A DNA stretch of 64,000 nucleotides, taken from Cristatella mucedo (Eukaryota; Bryozoa; Phylactolaemata; Cristatellidae). Below, piece by piece: positions 52,371 to 64,000 of this stretch (position 1 is the first letter of the stretch; each line of letters opens with the position of its first letter). The stretch is from contig WPIO01000043.1 of the NCBI GenBank assembly GCA_009760855.2, forward strand, positions 2,632,501-2,696,500, read 5' to 3'. Both the position numbers and the translations under genes were made by a program. The notes below the pieces were generated by a model. The model was given only the letters and a program-made list of their open reading frames with translations. It made no database searches and was not told the DNA's origin.

Positions 52371-52828
52371 GCCCCCCACATAGAGATTTGGTGCCCAACT
52401 ATGACACGGGACGTGATCGATAGTGACTAGCTTCCAGTTACCAGACGGTTGGCTCGAGTTGGAGTTCGGCTTAGCTTCCCAACTAGCTGGGGCACACCCT
52501 TACTAGCTGCCAATCATTCTCGTTCTAGCGAGTAACAATGGTAGAGCAGTGACAAAGTCTGCATTTTTCACCATCGTCATTGGACGCTTTGTAACCGTTG
52601 TGCTGCTGGTTAACCTACGGTTTGGGGGTAGGAGTGCATTGGCTCCCTGCAGTCCACTTGCATCCGGGTGCTCCTGAACATTGACACCAGCAGATGGTCC
52701 CCTGATTGGCTTGACCACAAAGATTCTCGAAAGCAATCGTTTGAAAATAAGCTAGGCTATCAACGACTTAACCCTGTGTGGCAGGTTGCCAGGCCACCAC
52801 AGATACTCGCTTGGACTGAGCTCATTTC
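52371..52828. other. Anonymous sequence
   Basis: A 77-residue minus-strand frame at 52503-52736 has no recognised motif. Nothing else seen. Confidence 0.35.
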
Positions 52829-52970
52829 TAGGACGGTTTGGCCCAGTGGTTAATGTGCTTGCTCTGACCGAGGTCTGGCCGAGGCCGTGGGCTATAGCAC
52901 CGTGGCATATGTGAAGTGTTTTAGTAGAGATCGAGTTCTCTTAAGGCGATGTACAGATGAATTAATTATC
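52829..52970 (+). mobile_element. SINE-2 copy
   Basis: acggtttggcccagtggtta, atgtgcttgctctgaccgag, gtgggctatagcaccgtgg, tagagatcgagttctcttaa, gatgaattaattat. Confidence 0.85.
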
Positions 52971-53169
52971 TAGGATCCCATGAGTATCGGCACAACTTAC
53001 TCAGGTGTCGTTAGATGCCAGCATGCATGCTTAAGTTAAACTCAGCCGACACAGCTGGAGTGTTTCACTGTATGTATTTATAAAGCACTGATTTCAGTCG
53101 TCCTCCCTTAAAGACTGAAGGGTCCTACGGTCGGCCGGTTCGGTTGGTAGGTCCTTTGGGGAATACAGG

Positions 53170-53192
53170 TGTGTGTGTGTGTGTGTGTGTGA
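53170..53192. repeat. (GT)n microsatellite
   Basis: Eleven GT units. Confidence 0.9.
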
Positions 53193-53276
53193 GCAAAAAC
53201 TTTCTTTCTCGTCGAGCTCAAGGCGTCTGCCGGGAGTGCAGTGCCTGGTGGAAGGGGTGGTTGGGTTCGGCTACCG

Positions 53277-53403
53277 AGCTGGTTTAGTCCAGTGGTTAAG
53301 GTGCTTGCCCCGGCCGAGGTGTGGCTGAGGTCGTGGGCTCGAGACCCGAGGCAGATGTGAGATTAAGTGCTCTTGGGGTGCTATACAAATGAATTATATA
53401 TTA
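53277..53403 (+). mobile_element. SINE-2 copy
   Basis: gagctggtttagtccagtgg, ttaaggtgcttgccccggcc, gtgggctcgagacccgagg, gattaagtgctcttggggtg, ctatacaaatgaattatata. Confidence 0.88.
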
Positions 53404-53404
53404 C

Positions 53405-53905
53405 ATATATTCCCCCTCGGTACCAAATCTGGTGGGCGTCTTAGCCCAACCCGAATCTCTTCTCTAAACGAGTTTAAAAAACGCATTCCAATTGCCTTTC
53501 GGTATTTTTTCTTGCTTCATGAAACTGCTCGCACACGTCGGTCGCGACTAAGGACAATGGCGAATCACTTCTATAGTACCCCAGCGGGCTTGCCTTTTTT
53601 CATGACCGAGATTTTCTCGTACATGTACCTTTCTTACATGTGACGGTTTCTCACCTGTATACCATTCTTACCTATCTGGCCTTTTTGCCGTGGTTATGCG
53701 ATTGATGCAAACGAGGGTCCCTGATGTATGTATTTCCTGAGTTCACGTTTGTTTTTGAGTGATGACCATGTGCTTTTTGTATGCTTTCCTAAGCCTCGTT
53801 TTTTTCATTAGCTATCGGTTGTAGCTTCTCTTTCGGAGAATTGTAAAGTGCTTGCATTGAGTTCTCTTGGAGCACTACACAAGAAGACTCATTAGTACTA
53901 TTATG
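53405..53905 (+). mobile_element. Diverged LINE C-terminal region and 3' tail
   Basis: A LINE C-terminal-like word SLNEFKKRIPIAFRYF (from about 53455), then a 3' UTR (ttgtatgctttcctaagcct, gaattgtaaagtgcttgcat) and tail ttgagttctcttggagcact, ending attagtactattat. Family uncertain, LINE-C-like. Confidence 0.45.
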
Positions 53906-55680
<1,775 letters not shown>

Positions 55681-56222
55681 TGTAAAGAACTACGGAGCTT
55701 GGGCAGAAAAATGTGAAAGACAACATGAGGGATACCCAGCGAAGAGTAGCTAAGTGCCCGAGGATACGTTTGGAATAGTAAGTCTTTCTGGTCTCATTGC
55801 ATCATTTTCGGCTGTATTCGGTAAATGGTCAGCTAAGGCTGAACTATCGGCTGAACCTGGGTTCCAATAACTTTGGTTCAATTCATTCAATTCTATTAGC
55901 TCTGGGGAACTTGGGTATGCTAAGATGAGAAAGAGAGCTTGCCCCATCAGCTAATTAAGTTTAACTAAGATCCAGACTGCAGCTGGAGGCACTTGGATTT
56001 AGCCAAGCTGTTGCTCACCAATTGTGATCCTGTTTGCTTAGCTGAGACCAGGCCAGACTGTGAACACGGGGGGGGGGGGGGGTGGGGGGTTTGCATCTCG
56101 ACTTTAGCCGATGAAGGCTGCAGAGTAGACACAGAGCAAGCAATCTACTCCTCACTACACGTTCTGGCTGGACCCCCCAAAGTGTGTGCTCTCAGAGAAG
56201 TCTCAAAGTCGGAAGGTAATCC
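55681..56222. other. Anonymous sequence with a poly-G run
   Basis: A 15-base G run plus a second G6 run at 56068-56089. No gene or repeat recognised. Confidence 0.4.
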
Positions 56223-56415
56223 TGTAAATAAATGAATATATAAATGAATCCTAGCTGATTGAACAGCCTCTTTTTTATAGCGACAGAAGAGCCTTTACGG
56301 CTATCACCACTGCTTGCAGTAGCCATAAAGAATCGCCCACGGCTGGAATCGAACCCACGACCTCGGGACCGAGGTCGTGAAAGTAACCACCCCAACCTAG
56401 TGTGCCATCACGGCT
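56223..56415 (-). mobile_element. SINE-1 copy, well preserved
   Basis: Reverse strand: agccgtgatggcacactagg, tggttactttcacgacctcg, gtgggttcgattccagcc, aaggctcttctgtcgctata, ending caatcagctaggattcattt. Confidence 0.9.
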
Positions 56416-56913
56416 CACCGTCCTATGTAGCTGAGGCCCTGTTATGCCTGCATACCTACATGTCTTGACTCCAGGCTAGTCTGTAGATAGAGTGTTCTAG
56501 AGTGTTATAGTCTGCAGAAAATTAAGCATTGTCCTTGCGTGCTCAGAAACATTTTGCTCTGTTTCCGGAGTTGTCAATTTTCAAAGAAAAGAGCTGTGCT
56601 TTGTTTTGTAACTCTTGCGCGCATGTCTAGTGTACAGGGTATTAGCTGTATCACTCGGCAGTAACTAAGATCTAGTGATGACATTATAATGTACAACTAA
56701 TTGTTTTAATTTACTGAGATTAAGTCCCGGTAGCCACTGGTCTGCATGCAGACAAATCCAACCTCCGGCAGGGAGCAATTGTTCAACTTCAGGTTTTTCA
56801 GGGTGCTTCTCTACCGAGTTATTTATTGTGGTACCCTTTCACCTGTGCCTAGCACATGACCTAGATTGTCAGCTTAAAAAGACCTGCCGAAGTCAGATGT
56901 ACTGCCTGAATGA
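56416..56913. other. Anonymous sequence
   Basis: Nothing recognised. Confidence 0.4.
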
Positions 56914-58040
<1,127 letters not shown>

Positions 58041-58683
58041 GGCAACGGACCTGGCCTATCAGATGGAGCATGCTGGACGAACGAATTAACTCAGATAATC
58101 GCTGAGCATGGTTGCTAGCACGTCAGCCGACTGCCTTCACCATGGCCGGCTGCTGGAGATGGGTGTGCCATCGGCATGCCACTAGCTGGCTGGCTGATCT
58201 GGCTCACTGTTGCCAGCTTAACCAGCCGAATGGGCCCGACAAGCCATCGGCACAAAAGAGCCACCCGACAGTGGCTAGCCGGTCTCTGCTTCTTATTAAT
58301 TGCTTAGCTAGGCTACCAATGGGCCGAGCACAGGTCGCTAGGAGGCCAGCTAGGGTGCAAGTAGGCATCGATGCTTACAAAATAAACAGCAGCAATCACT
58401 CGACAGCTTGTTGATAGGAAAGGGCAGGTCGGCTGTTCAGCTGCAGTCCATCTCTTTGTCGCCTCCTCGGCCAGGCGGTCGTGAGCTGCTGGGGCACCTG
58501 CTGCCTGCCTTTGCTCAGCTGTGAAGGCTGCTTTTTCTTGGCAGCCACTCGGGGATTCAAGCCCTTCGTTGCATCTGAGTGAGTCGCGAAACTGCTGCCG
58601 CCTATTGCTCCTTCGTTTTCTGGCGTCCACCGTGCAGACGGTGCAGCAAGCAAAAAAGCTGCTTGGCTTGCCTCACCTGGGAG
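58041..58683. other. Anonymous sequence
   Basis: Short ORFs on both strands without motifs. No repeat recognised. Confidence 0.4.
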
Positions 58684-60050
58684 ATGTATGACATTATACA
58701 TGGCAACGACGACTGGAATGTCACTGCCTTAGCTCTGCTAGATCTGTCTGCAGCCTTCGACACCATTGATCACGAAGTTCTGCTTGAACGATTGAGAACA
58801 ACGATCGGTCTGGCAGAAGAAGCACTGGCGTGTTTTAAATCCTACTTGTCTGATCGTGTTCAATCCGTGTCGTGTGGGGGTCAGGTCTCAGACATGAGAA
58901 GGGTCACCTGTGGAGTCCCTCAAGGGTCTGTACTTGGTACCTTGCTGTTCTCCATTTATACACAACCTCTGAGAAAAGTGATTAAGGCCCATGGAATAGG
59001 ATATCACTTCTATGCTGACGATACTCAGTTGTATTTGTCATTTAAACCGTCGGAATCTGCTGCAGCAACTAGAAACTGGATTCTTGCCTTGCCGATATTC
59101 GATCCTGAATGTCGGAAAACTTACTGAAATTAAATGACTATAAAACAGAACTGCTTCTCATAGGACACCCTAAGCATGTGGCTGGGTTAAAAGGCTTTGC
59201 TGTTCTAATAGGTGATGCTATTGTGCGACCTTCACCACGTGCTCGTAATCTAGGTGTCGTGTTCGACAGCTGCCTCAATTTCAAAAGCTTCATTCAGAAG
59301 ACTGCCTCTACAGCTAGCCATCACATCCGATCCCTATCCAAGATTAGAAGCTGTCTCCCACAGTGGCTTGTAAAAAATTTAACTAGCTCTTTAGTTCTGT
59401 CTCGGCTTGATTATTGTAATTCCCATTTGGCTGGGCTACCAAAGAAGCTATTATGCCACTACAGCGGACTATGAATATGGCTGCAAGGCTGGTCTTCAAG
59501 TCCCAGCGGTTTGAGCACGTGTCACCTTTGCTGGAAGAGCTAGGATGGTTGCCGGTTGAGCAAAGGATACAGAGCAAAGTTCTCACGCTGACCCACAAGG
59601 CCTGCCACGGCTTGGCTCCTTCATACCTAGCTGAACTGCTGCATTACTTTCAGCCTGTTCGCACCCTCAGGTCCTGTGTGGACAATAAATTAGCTGTCCC
59701 ATTCCTCCGCTTAAAGACAGTTGGCGACAGAAGCTTTAGCTCTGCAGGTCCTAGACTGTGGAACTCGCTTCCACAATTCTTACGCAACGACATCTACTCT
59801 CCAACTGCCGGCTATGGCACATCTTTTTCAGCGGTCCTGAACTGCTACTTCTATGCTACTCACTACCTCAACTGCTCTCCTAACTCTGCTGCGCTTCCCA
59901 CTGTCTCTTTGTTGCGTGAGACGAAGTCTGTTGGCTACCGAATGCGTACCGAAAGCCGCTTAGGCTGTGAGTGAGCTATACAAAACTCTCCTGCGTAACA
60001 CCCACATGGTCTTTATGACTTTGTGGAGTTACTGATGGAGATACATGGAC
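58684..60050 (+). mobile_element. LINE-A copy, RT to 3' end, most complete of the family here
   Basis: Motif A LDLSAAFDTIDHEVLLERL, GVPQGSVLGTLLFSIYT (motif B with Pro changed to Thr) and FYADD intact (YADD at 59011-59022). A frameshift near 59070-59110 follows, then ENLLKLNDYKTELLLIGHPK, NLGVVFDSCLNFKSFIQKTA, a second frame break near 59455, and a 173-residue C-terminal frame (MNMAARLVFKSQRFEHVSPL, FSSAGPRLWNSLPQFLRND). The UTR ends tttgtggagttactgatgga, gatacat. Endonuclease and early RT are missing. Confidence 0.92.
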
Positions 60051-60106
60051 ATAGGCTCGCTTTGATGCCTGGCAGGCCACTCTGGTCTGAGCTGCTGTGG
60101 GCCATG

Positions 60107-60258
60107 GTTTGGCCCACAGTTTAGGTACTCACCTTGAACTACTGAGGTTAAGGTGAATGCTTTTCTGACCAAGGTCCTTGGCTCGAGCCCCCCTGGCATA
60201 TTTGACGAACCTGAATAGAGATTAAGTTCTCATAGTGCACCGGACAAATGAATTTGCC
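60107..60258 (+). mobile_element. SINE-2 copy, diverged, with a repeated internal segment
   Basis: ggtttggcccacagtttagg, gaccaaggtccttggctcga, gccccc, gagattaagttctcatagtg, acaaatgaattt. Confidence 0.75.
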
Positions 60259-60899
60259 AAGTTTGTGCTAGCAGTCTCACACAGCCCTAGACGGCTCGGA
60301 TTGATGTCGTTTATTACTGAACAAGGAACCAGGCCATAGCTGTGCCTCGGTAGCTCAAAAGAAGGTCCTTGGTTCTCCTCTCGGCAGCTTCTGTCGGATT
60401 AGTGTGCTGTGACTGTATATCAGACCCAACAAAATTATATTATACATATAGTAGCTTCAGAGGAAACGTTGAGGTCGACACTTGAGTCAGTAGGCTCGAT
60501 CAATGCCTTCTGTCTGAAAGCAGAGCTTTAACGGTTTCGGATTTTTAAAAGCCTTGCAGTTCTCCCTTGCTAGACATGATTTGGTTGCCTCTCACTTGGT
60601 CGTCGACTAACCAGGCTGTGATGCTGATGATGGTGGTGATGCTGGGGCATACATTGTAGCTGTTAAATGGCTTCATGACTAGTATGATCCTTCAAACCAT
60701 GTCACCGCCTAACACTGCCTACTTTTTTGAGACCTGGAAATGCACCAAGTAGTGAATGATGTCTGATGCAAAGTATTGCCCAGCAGCCCTCCACACTTTA
60801 TATGCTGTGTCAGATCTGTGCACATTGCTACTGCTGCTTTCTTTTGTGCTGTTCATCCAGCTGCCTTCAGATTAGCTACTAATTGGAATTGGCCGAACG
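60259..60899. other. Anonymous sequence
   Basis: Nothing recognised. It may include the upstream part of the LINE relic that follows, too decayed to read. Confidence 0.35.
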
Positions 60900-63632
60900 C
60901 CCAAAGGCTTTCATAATCCTATCCATCACCTCGAAAATCGTTCTTGGATAAAGTGCTCTCTTCAGAACCAATTAAAATAAATCTATCTTTCGTCATTATG
61001 GGTGATTTCAGTATTCACTTTAATAACTTGTCTGAAGCCTTCAGCACTGAATTTTGTGCATTCACTGACTCATTGTCTCTTATGGCTTCTCAAGAGTCAC
61101 ACACTCGACTACATTTTCTCATACAACTGCAATTTGTCATCACCAATTATTACCGAATAATGCTTATCGGATCAAATGCAGATCTCATTCAATCTACAGT
61201 GTGTGCCTGCCTCCTTCTCTAAAATAGCCTGTGAATCGCGAAACCTCAAGACCAGTGACGATGCTGTCCGTGCAAGAATTTCTGCCTCACCTCTGCTGCT
61301 CAGTCCCCCATCCGATCTGTCATCATTGGTATGTAGCTACCACACGACATTAGCTGACATGCTTGATGAGTTTGCACCTCTGACTAAAGCCAGTGTGCCC
61401 TAACCCAGAAGCCCTATGGTTTGCCACAGACATTAAATTAATTACTAGCTAGGTCAGCTAAGCCCAAGCATGAAAAGCATACAAAGATCAGGACTGACTG
61501 CCCATCGATAGGCTTACAATGACTACTGTAGGTCGTACCAATTGATCCTAGCAAAGGCGAAGTCTTGCTTCTATAACAACATTGTTGAATCACACCGGCA
61601 CGATCCAAAAATGCTGATGTCGACGATCAACCATCTCCTCAATCCCTCCTAGATTGGCTCCTTACCTGATGATCGCTGTGATGATCTAGCTGCTGGCTTC
61701 TCTAGATTATTTGTCCAGAAGATGGACAAGGTCAGGGAGTCCATCCATGCGATGGCAGCATCATCCCTAGAGTGCTGTCTCTCGATTTCTTGCAGCACCT
61801 CAACGTCGACATTCATGCAGGTCATTAGTGATCTAGTCTTGAAGTTCATATCCCAGTAAAAACAGACAACAATTCCTTTGAACCCTATTCCCACTGTTCT
61901 GGTCCCAAGTTGCATTAATCTGCTGCTGCCATACATAACTAACATCATTAATATGTAGTTGGCCTCAGGTCATGTCCCAGTACCCATAGAAAAGCTGTAG
62001 TCAGGCCATTTCTCAAGAAAGCGACGTCATACCAAGAGAACTCGAGCAAATACCGCCCAGTCTCCTTCAACCATTCCAACCAAAGACACTGGAATGAATC
62101 CTGGCAGACCAGCTGACCTCATATATTGATGCTTCATACCTTGCTACTAAGTTCCAGTCTGGCTTTAGAGCTAATCACTCTGCCGAGGCAGCATTGCTTC
62201 GGGTGTACAACAACCTACTTAGAAATGCAGGCATGGGTAGAGTATCTCTGTTTGTTTTGCTTGATCTTTTGACCGGTTTTGATACTATCGATCACTAAGT
62301 CTTTCTTGAAGGGCCTCTCACCTCGCCTAGGAATCACTGGCACTTCTCTGCAATTGTTCATGTCCTATCTCAGTGGTAGACTACAGAGTATTTATGTGAA
62401 TGGACAAAGATCATCCGAGGTACCTCTGAAGTATGGGGTACCTTAGGGCTCCGTGCTTTGTCCAGTTCTTTTCATTGTTTATGCTCTCCCACTTGCCGAT
62501 GTGATATCCAGGCACAATCTAGGATAACTTCTATGGGTATGACACTCACTTGTACCTTTGCTTTGATTCCTCCCAGCCTCTGACCACCTCGAATTCTCTC
62601 ACCTCACTTGCTGCATGTATTGATGACATCCGCACATGGATGGCAGCACATTTTCTTAAATTAAGTGAGGATACAACTAACTTACCAGTTACGGGCAAAC
62701 CAAGTGTGATTCAGAAATCAGAAAGGCTAACGCTCAAAACCGGCCATACCAGCATATCTCTTCTTGAATCTGCACGAAATCTAGGTGTCATTTTCCAAAG
62801 TGACCTTTCATTAGACGACCACATCAGCTCCACAGTCAAGTCTGACTTTCAGCTACTTTCAGCTACATAGCATTGCTAAAATTCAGGCTTGTTTAGATAA
62901 GGATACCACATCTAAGTTGGTCCATGCATTTGTGACATCCAGTCTTGACTTCTGTAACTCACTGCTTGCTGGACCATTGGCATGTGCAATCAGGTGCTTA
63001 CAGCTGGTACACAGCGCAGCAGCTGGGCTTGTCTTTCGTTAGCTTCGCAGTTGCTACATCGCACCACTTCTCGCCGACATGCACTGGCTACCAGTCAAGC
63101 AATCGATCGACTTCAAGGTTTTTGTCGCTCATTTTTAGGTCCCTTCATTCTTTGGTTCCAGCCTATCTATCAGATCTATTATGCCACCAGGCCAATCATC
63201 TTACTGCTGCCTGCTTTTCAGAATGTAACTGTTTACCAATACCTGGTATAAACCTCAAATCCTTTGGAGACCGTGCCTTTAGTTTGTATGCTGCCAAAGC
63301 CTGGAACTCACTCCTGACTTGTGTCACAACATCCCCTGACTCGACCACATTTATAAAGAAATTAAAAACACCTCTTTATGATTGCCTTTAGTTGGTCTGT
63401 GTGATTCATCTTTTATGTGCTTATCTGTGCTGACACTAATGCATGCTGCCACAAACCACACTTGCATGCTGACACTGTGCATGTCACCCCTAACTGTGTT
63501 ATTCATGTTGTTTATCAAGCATGATACCACTCACCATTTGATGACGTTTTCATTGCAGTAAATGTAAAGCGCCTAGAAACAGATTGAGTTTTCTGAGGGT
63601 GCTTTATCAAGTGTATTATTATCATTATAACC
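60900..63632 (+). mobile_element. LINE-B relic, longest span: endonuclease remnant to 3' tail
   Basis: Near 60985-61030 there is an endonuclease-like word (LSFVIMGDFSIHFNN; GDFNIH is typical of the APE-type endonuclease of non-LTR elements). Then comes the linker (TTLADMLDEFAPLTKASVP), YRPVS (about 62050), QSGFRANHSAEAALLRVYNN (about 62155), a decayed motif A (FDTIDH near 62278, followed by a stop), motif C changed to YGYD (62532-62543), and NLGVIFQSDLSLDDHISST. The C-terminal domain and 3' UTR end in attattatcattat. Many stops and frameshifts throughout: clearly dead. Confidence 0.85.
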
Positions 63633-63800
63633 TTTTTGCAATTCTGCTTTGCATATCATGCCAGAAATCTTTATTGCCGTCGAGATATTGTGCTGTGAGT
63701 CCAAACAGCTACTTAGCATTTAGATAACTAATCCAGTTTTGCAAATGTCTGTGAGCAGAACCTATTAAGGCTGTGACCAGACCTAGCCGGCTGCTCATAG

Positions 63801-63976
63801 AATGGCTGAGGATGGCAACACGACCAACTCCAGCTCGACCTCCGACCCGATCACTCTGGATTCGAGCACGCAGCTCCTGAAGCTGTCCGACCAAGCCTGG
63901 CGCTACGACGACACCAAGAAGAGCCACAAAGTGTCAGCTCCGGATGACGTTAAAGGGGACATAAAGATCAAGCATG
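63801..63976 (+). CDS. First coding exon of an unrecognised plus-strand gene (continues beyond the window)
   Basis: An acceptor-like ggctgctcatag is followed by A and an ATG at 63802. The frame is open for 58 codons plus one base to a consensus donor atg|gtaagc (GT at 63977). The predicted protein starts MAEDGNTTNSSSTSDPITLD, then LLKLSDQAWRYDDTKKSHKV and ends DDVKGDIKIKHG with the split codon. It is hydrophilic, Ser/Thr/Asp-rich at the start, with no signal peptide or membrane segment. Base composition and codon use look coding, unlike the neighbouring LINE relics. I do not recognise the family. It could be exon 2 of the gene driven by the promoter at 48.9 kb, but that link is inference. Confidence 0.6.
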
Positions 63977-64000
63977 GTAAGCAAGCTTGCAGCGGTCATC

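Overview
The window is nuclear DNA of an animal, most likely an invertebrate. It has a split protein gene with GT-AG introns, CR1/L2-like LINE relics, tRNA-derived SINEs and long microsatellites. No bacterial-style operon, CRISPR array or prophage is visible. I cannot name the species.

The main gene lies on the minus strand from about 48.1 kb down to 6.8 kb. Ten coding exons (47730-48080, 37869-37937, 35846-35953, 29354-29570, 23215-23364, 20366-20513, 14249-14328, 9829-9978, 8520-8668, 6801-6986) join with consistent phases (0,0,0,1,1,2,1,1,0) into a protein of 499 or 535 residues, depending on the start codon. It is a solute carrier family 41 (MgtE-like Mg2+ transporter) protein. Both halves of the internally duplicated transporter domain are present, so the gene looks complete and intact.

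Its first exon sits in a CpG-rich block (about 47.7-49.7 kb). The block also holds a plus-strand promoter with GC boxes and the palindromic TATA box TTTATAAA at 48885-48892, followed by a donor at 48960. A plus-strand coding exon with a start codon (63801-63976) at the right edge may be the second exon of that divergent gene. I do not recognise its protein.

Almost everything else is repeat relic in introns and intergenic DNA. Local names used here: LINE-A (about 10 fragments; 3' end near gtggagttacagacgg with a tacat-type tail), LINE-B (about 16 fragments; ATT-repeat tail) and LINE-C (older, ATT-type tail). All reverse-transcriptase frames seen are broken by stops, frameshifts, deletions or mutated YADD boxes. 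SINE-1 is tRNA-like, with a 3' end around AATCAGCTAGGATTTATTT. SINE-2 is tRNA-like, and its 3' tail resembles the LINE tails. An unclassified fold-back element (called R3 here) occurs in three places. Microsatellites include a 0.9-kb GA/GAGT block (54774-55680), a GA/CAGA block (57793-58040) and arrays of CA, AT and ATAC.

Layout: 1-6.8 kb, LINE, SINE and R3 relics and the 3' flank of SLC41; 6.8-48.1 kb, SLC41 exons separated by repeat-filled introns; 47.7-49.7 kb, CpG-rich divergent promoter; 49.7-63.8 kb, repeats that may be one large intron of the plus-strand gene; 63.8 kb to the end, its possible first coding exon. I found no undescribed multi-gene system. The most notable items are the complete SLC41 model with a frame-shifting exon-like segment in one intron, the shared palindromic TATA box, the R3 element, and the SINE-2/LINE tail sharing.
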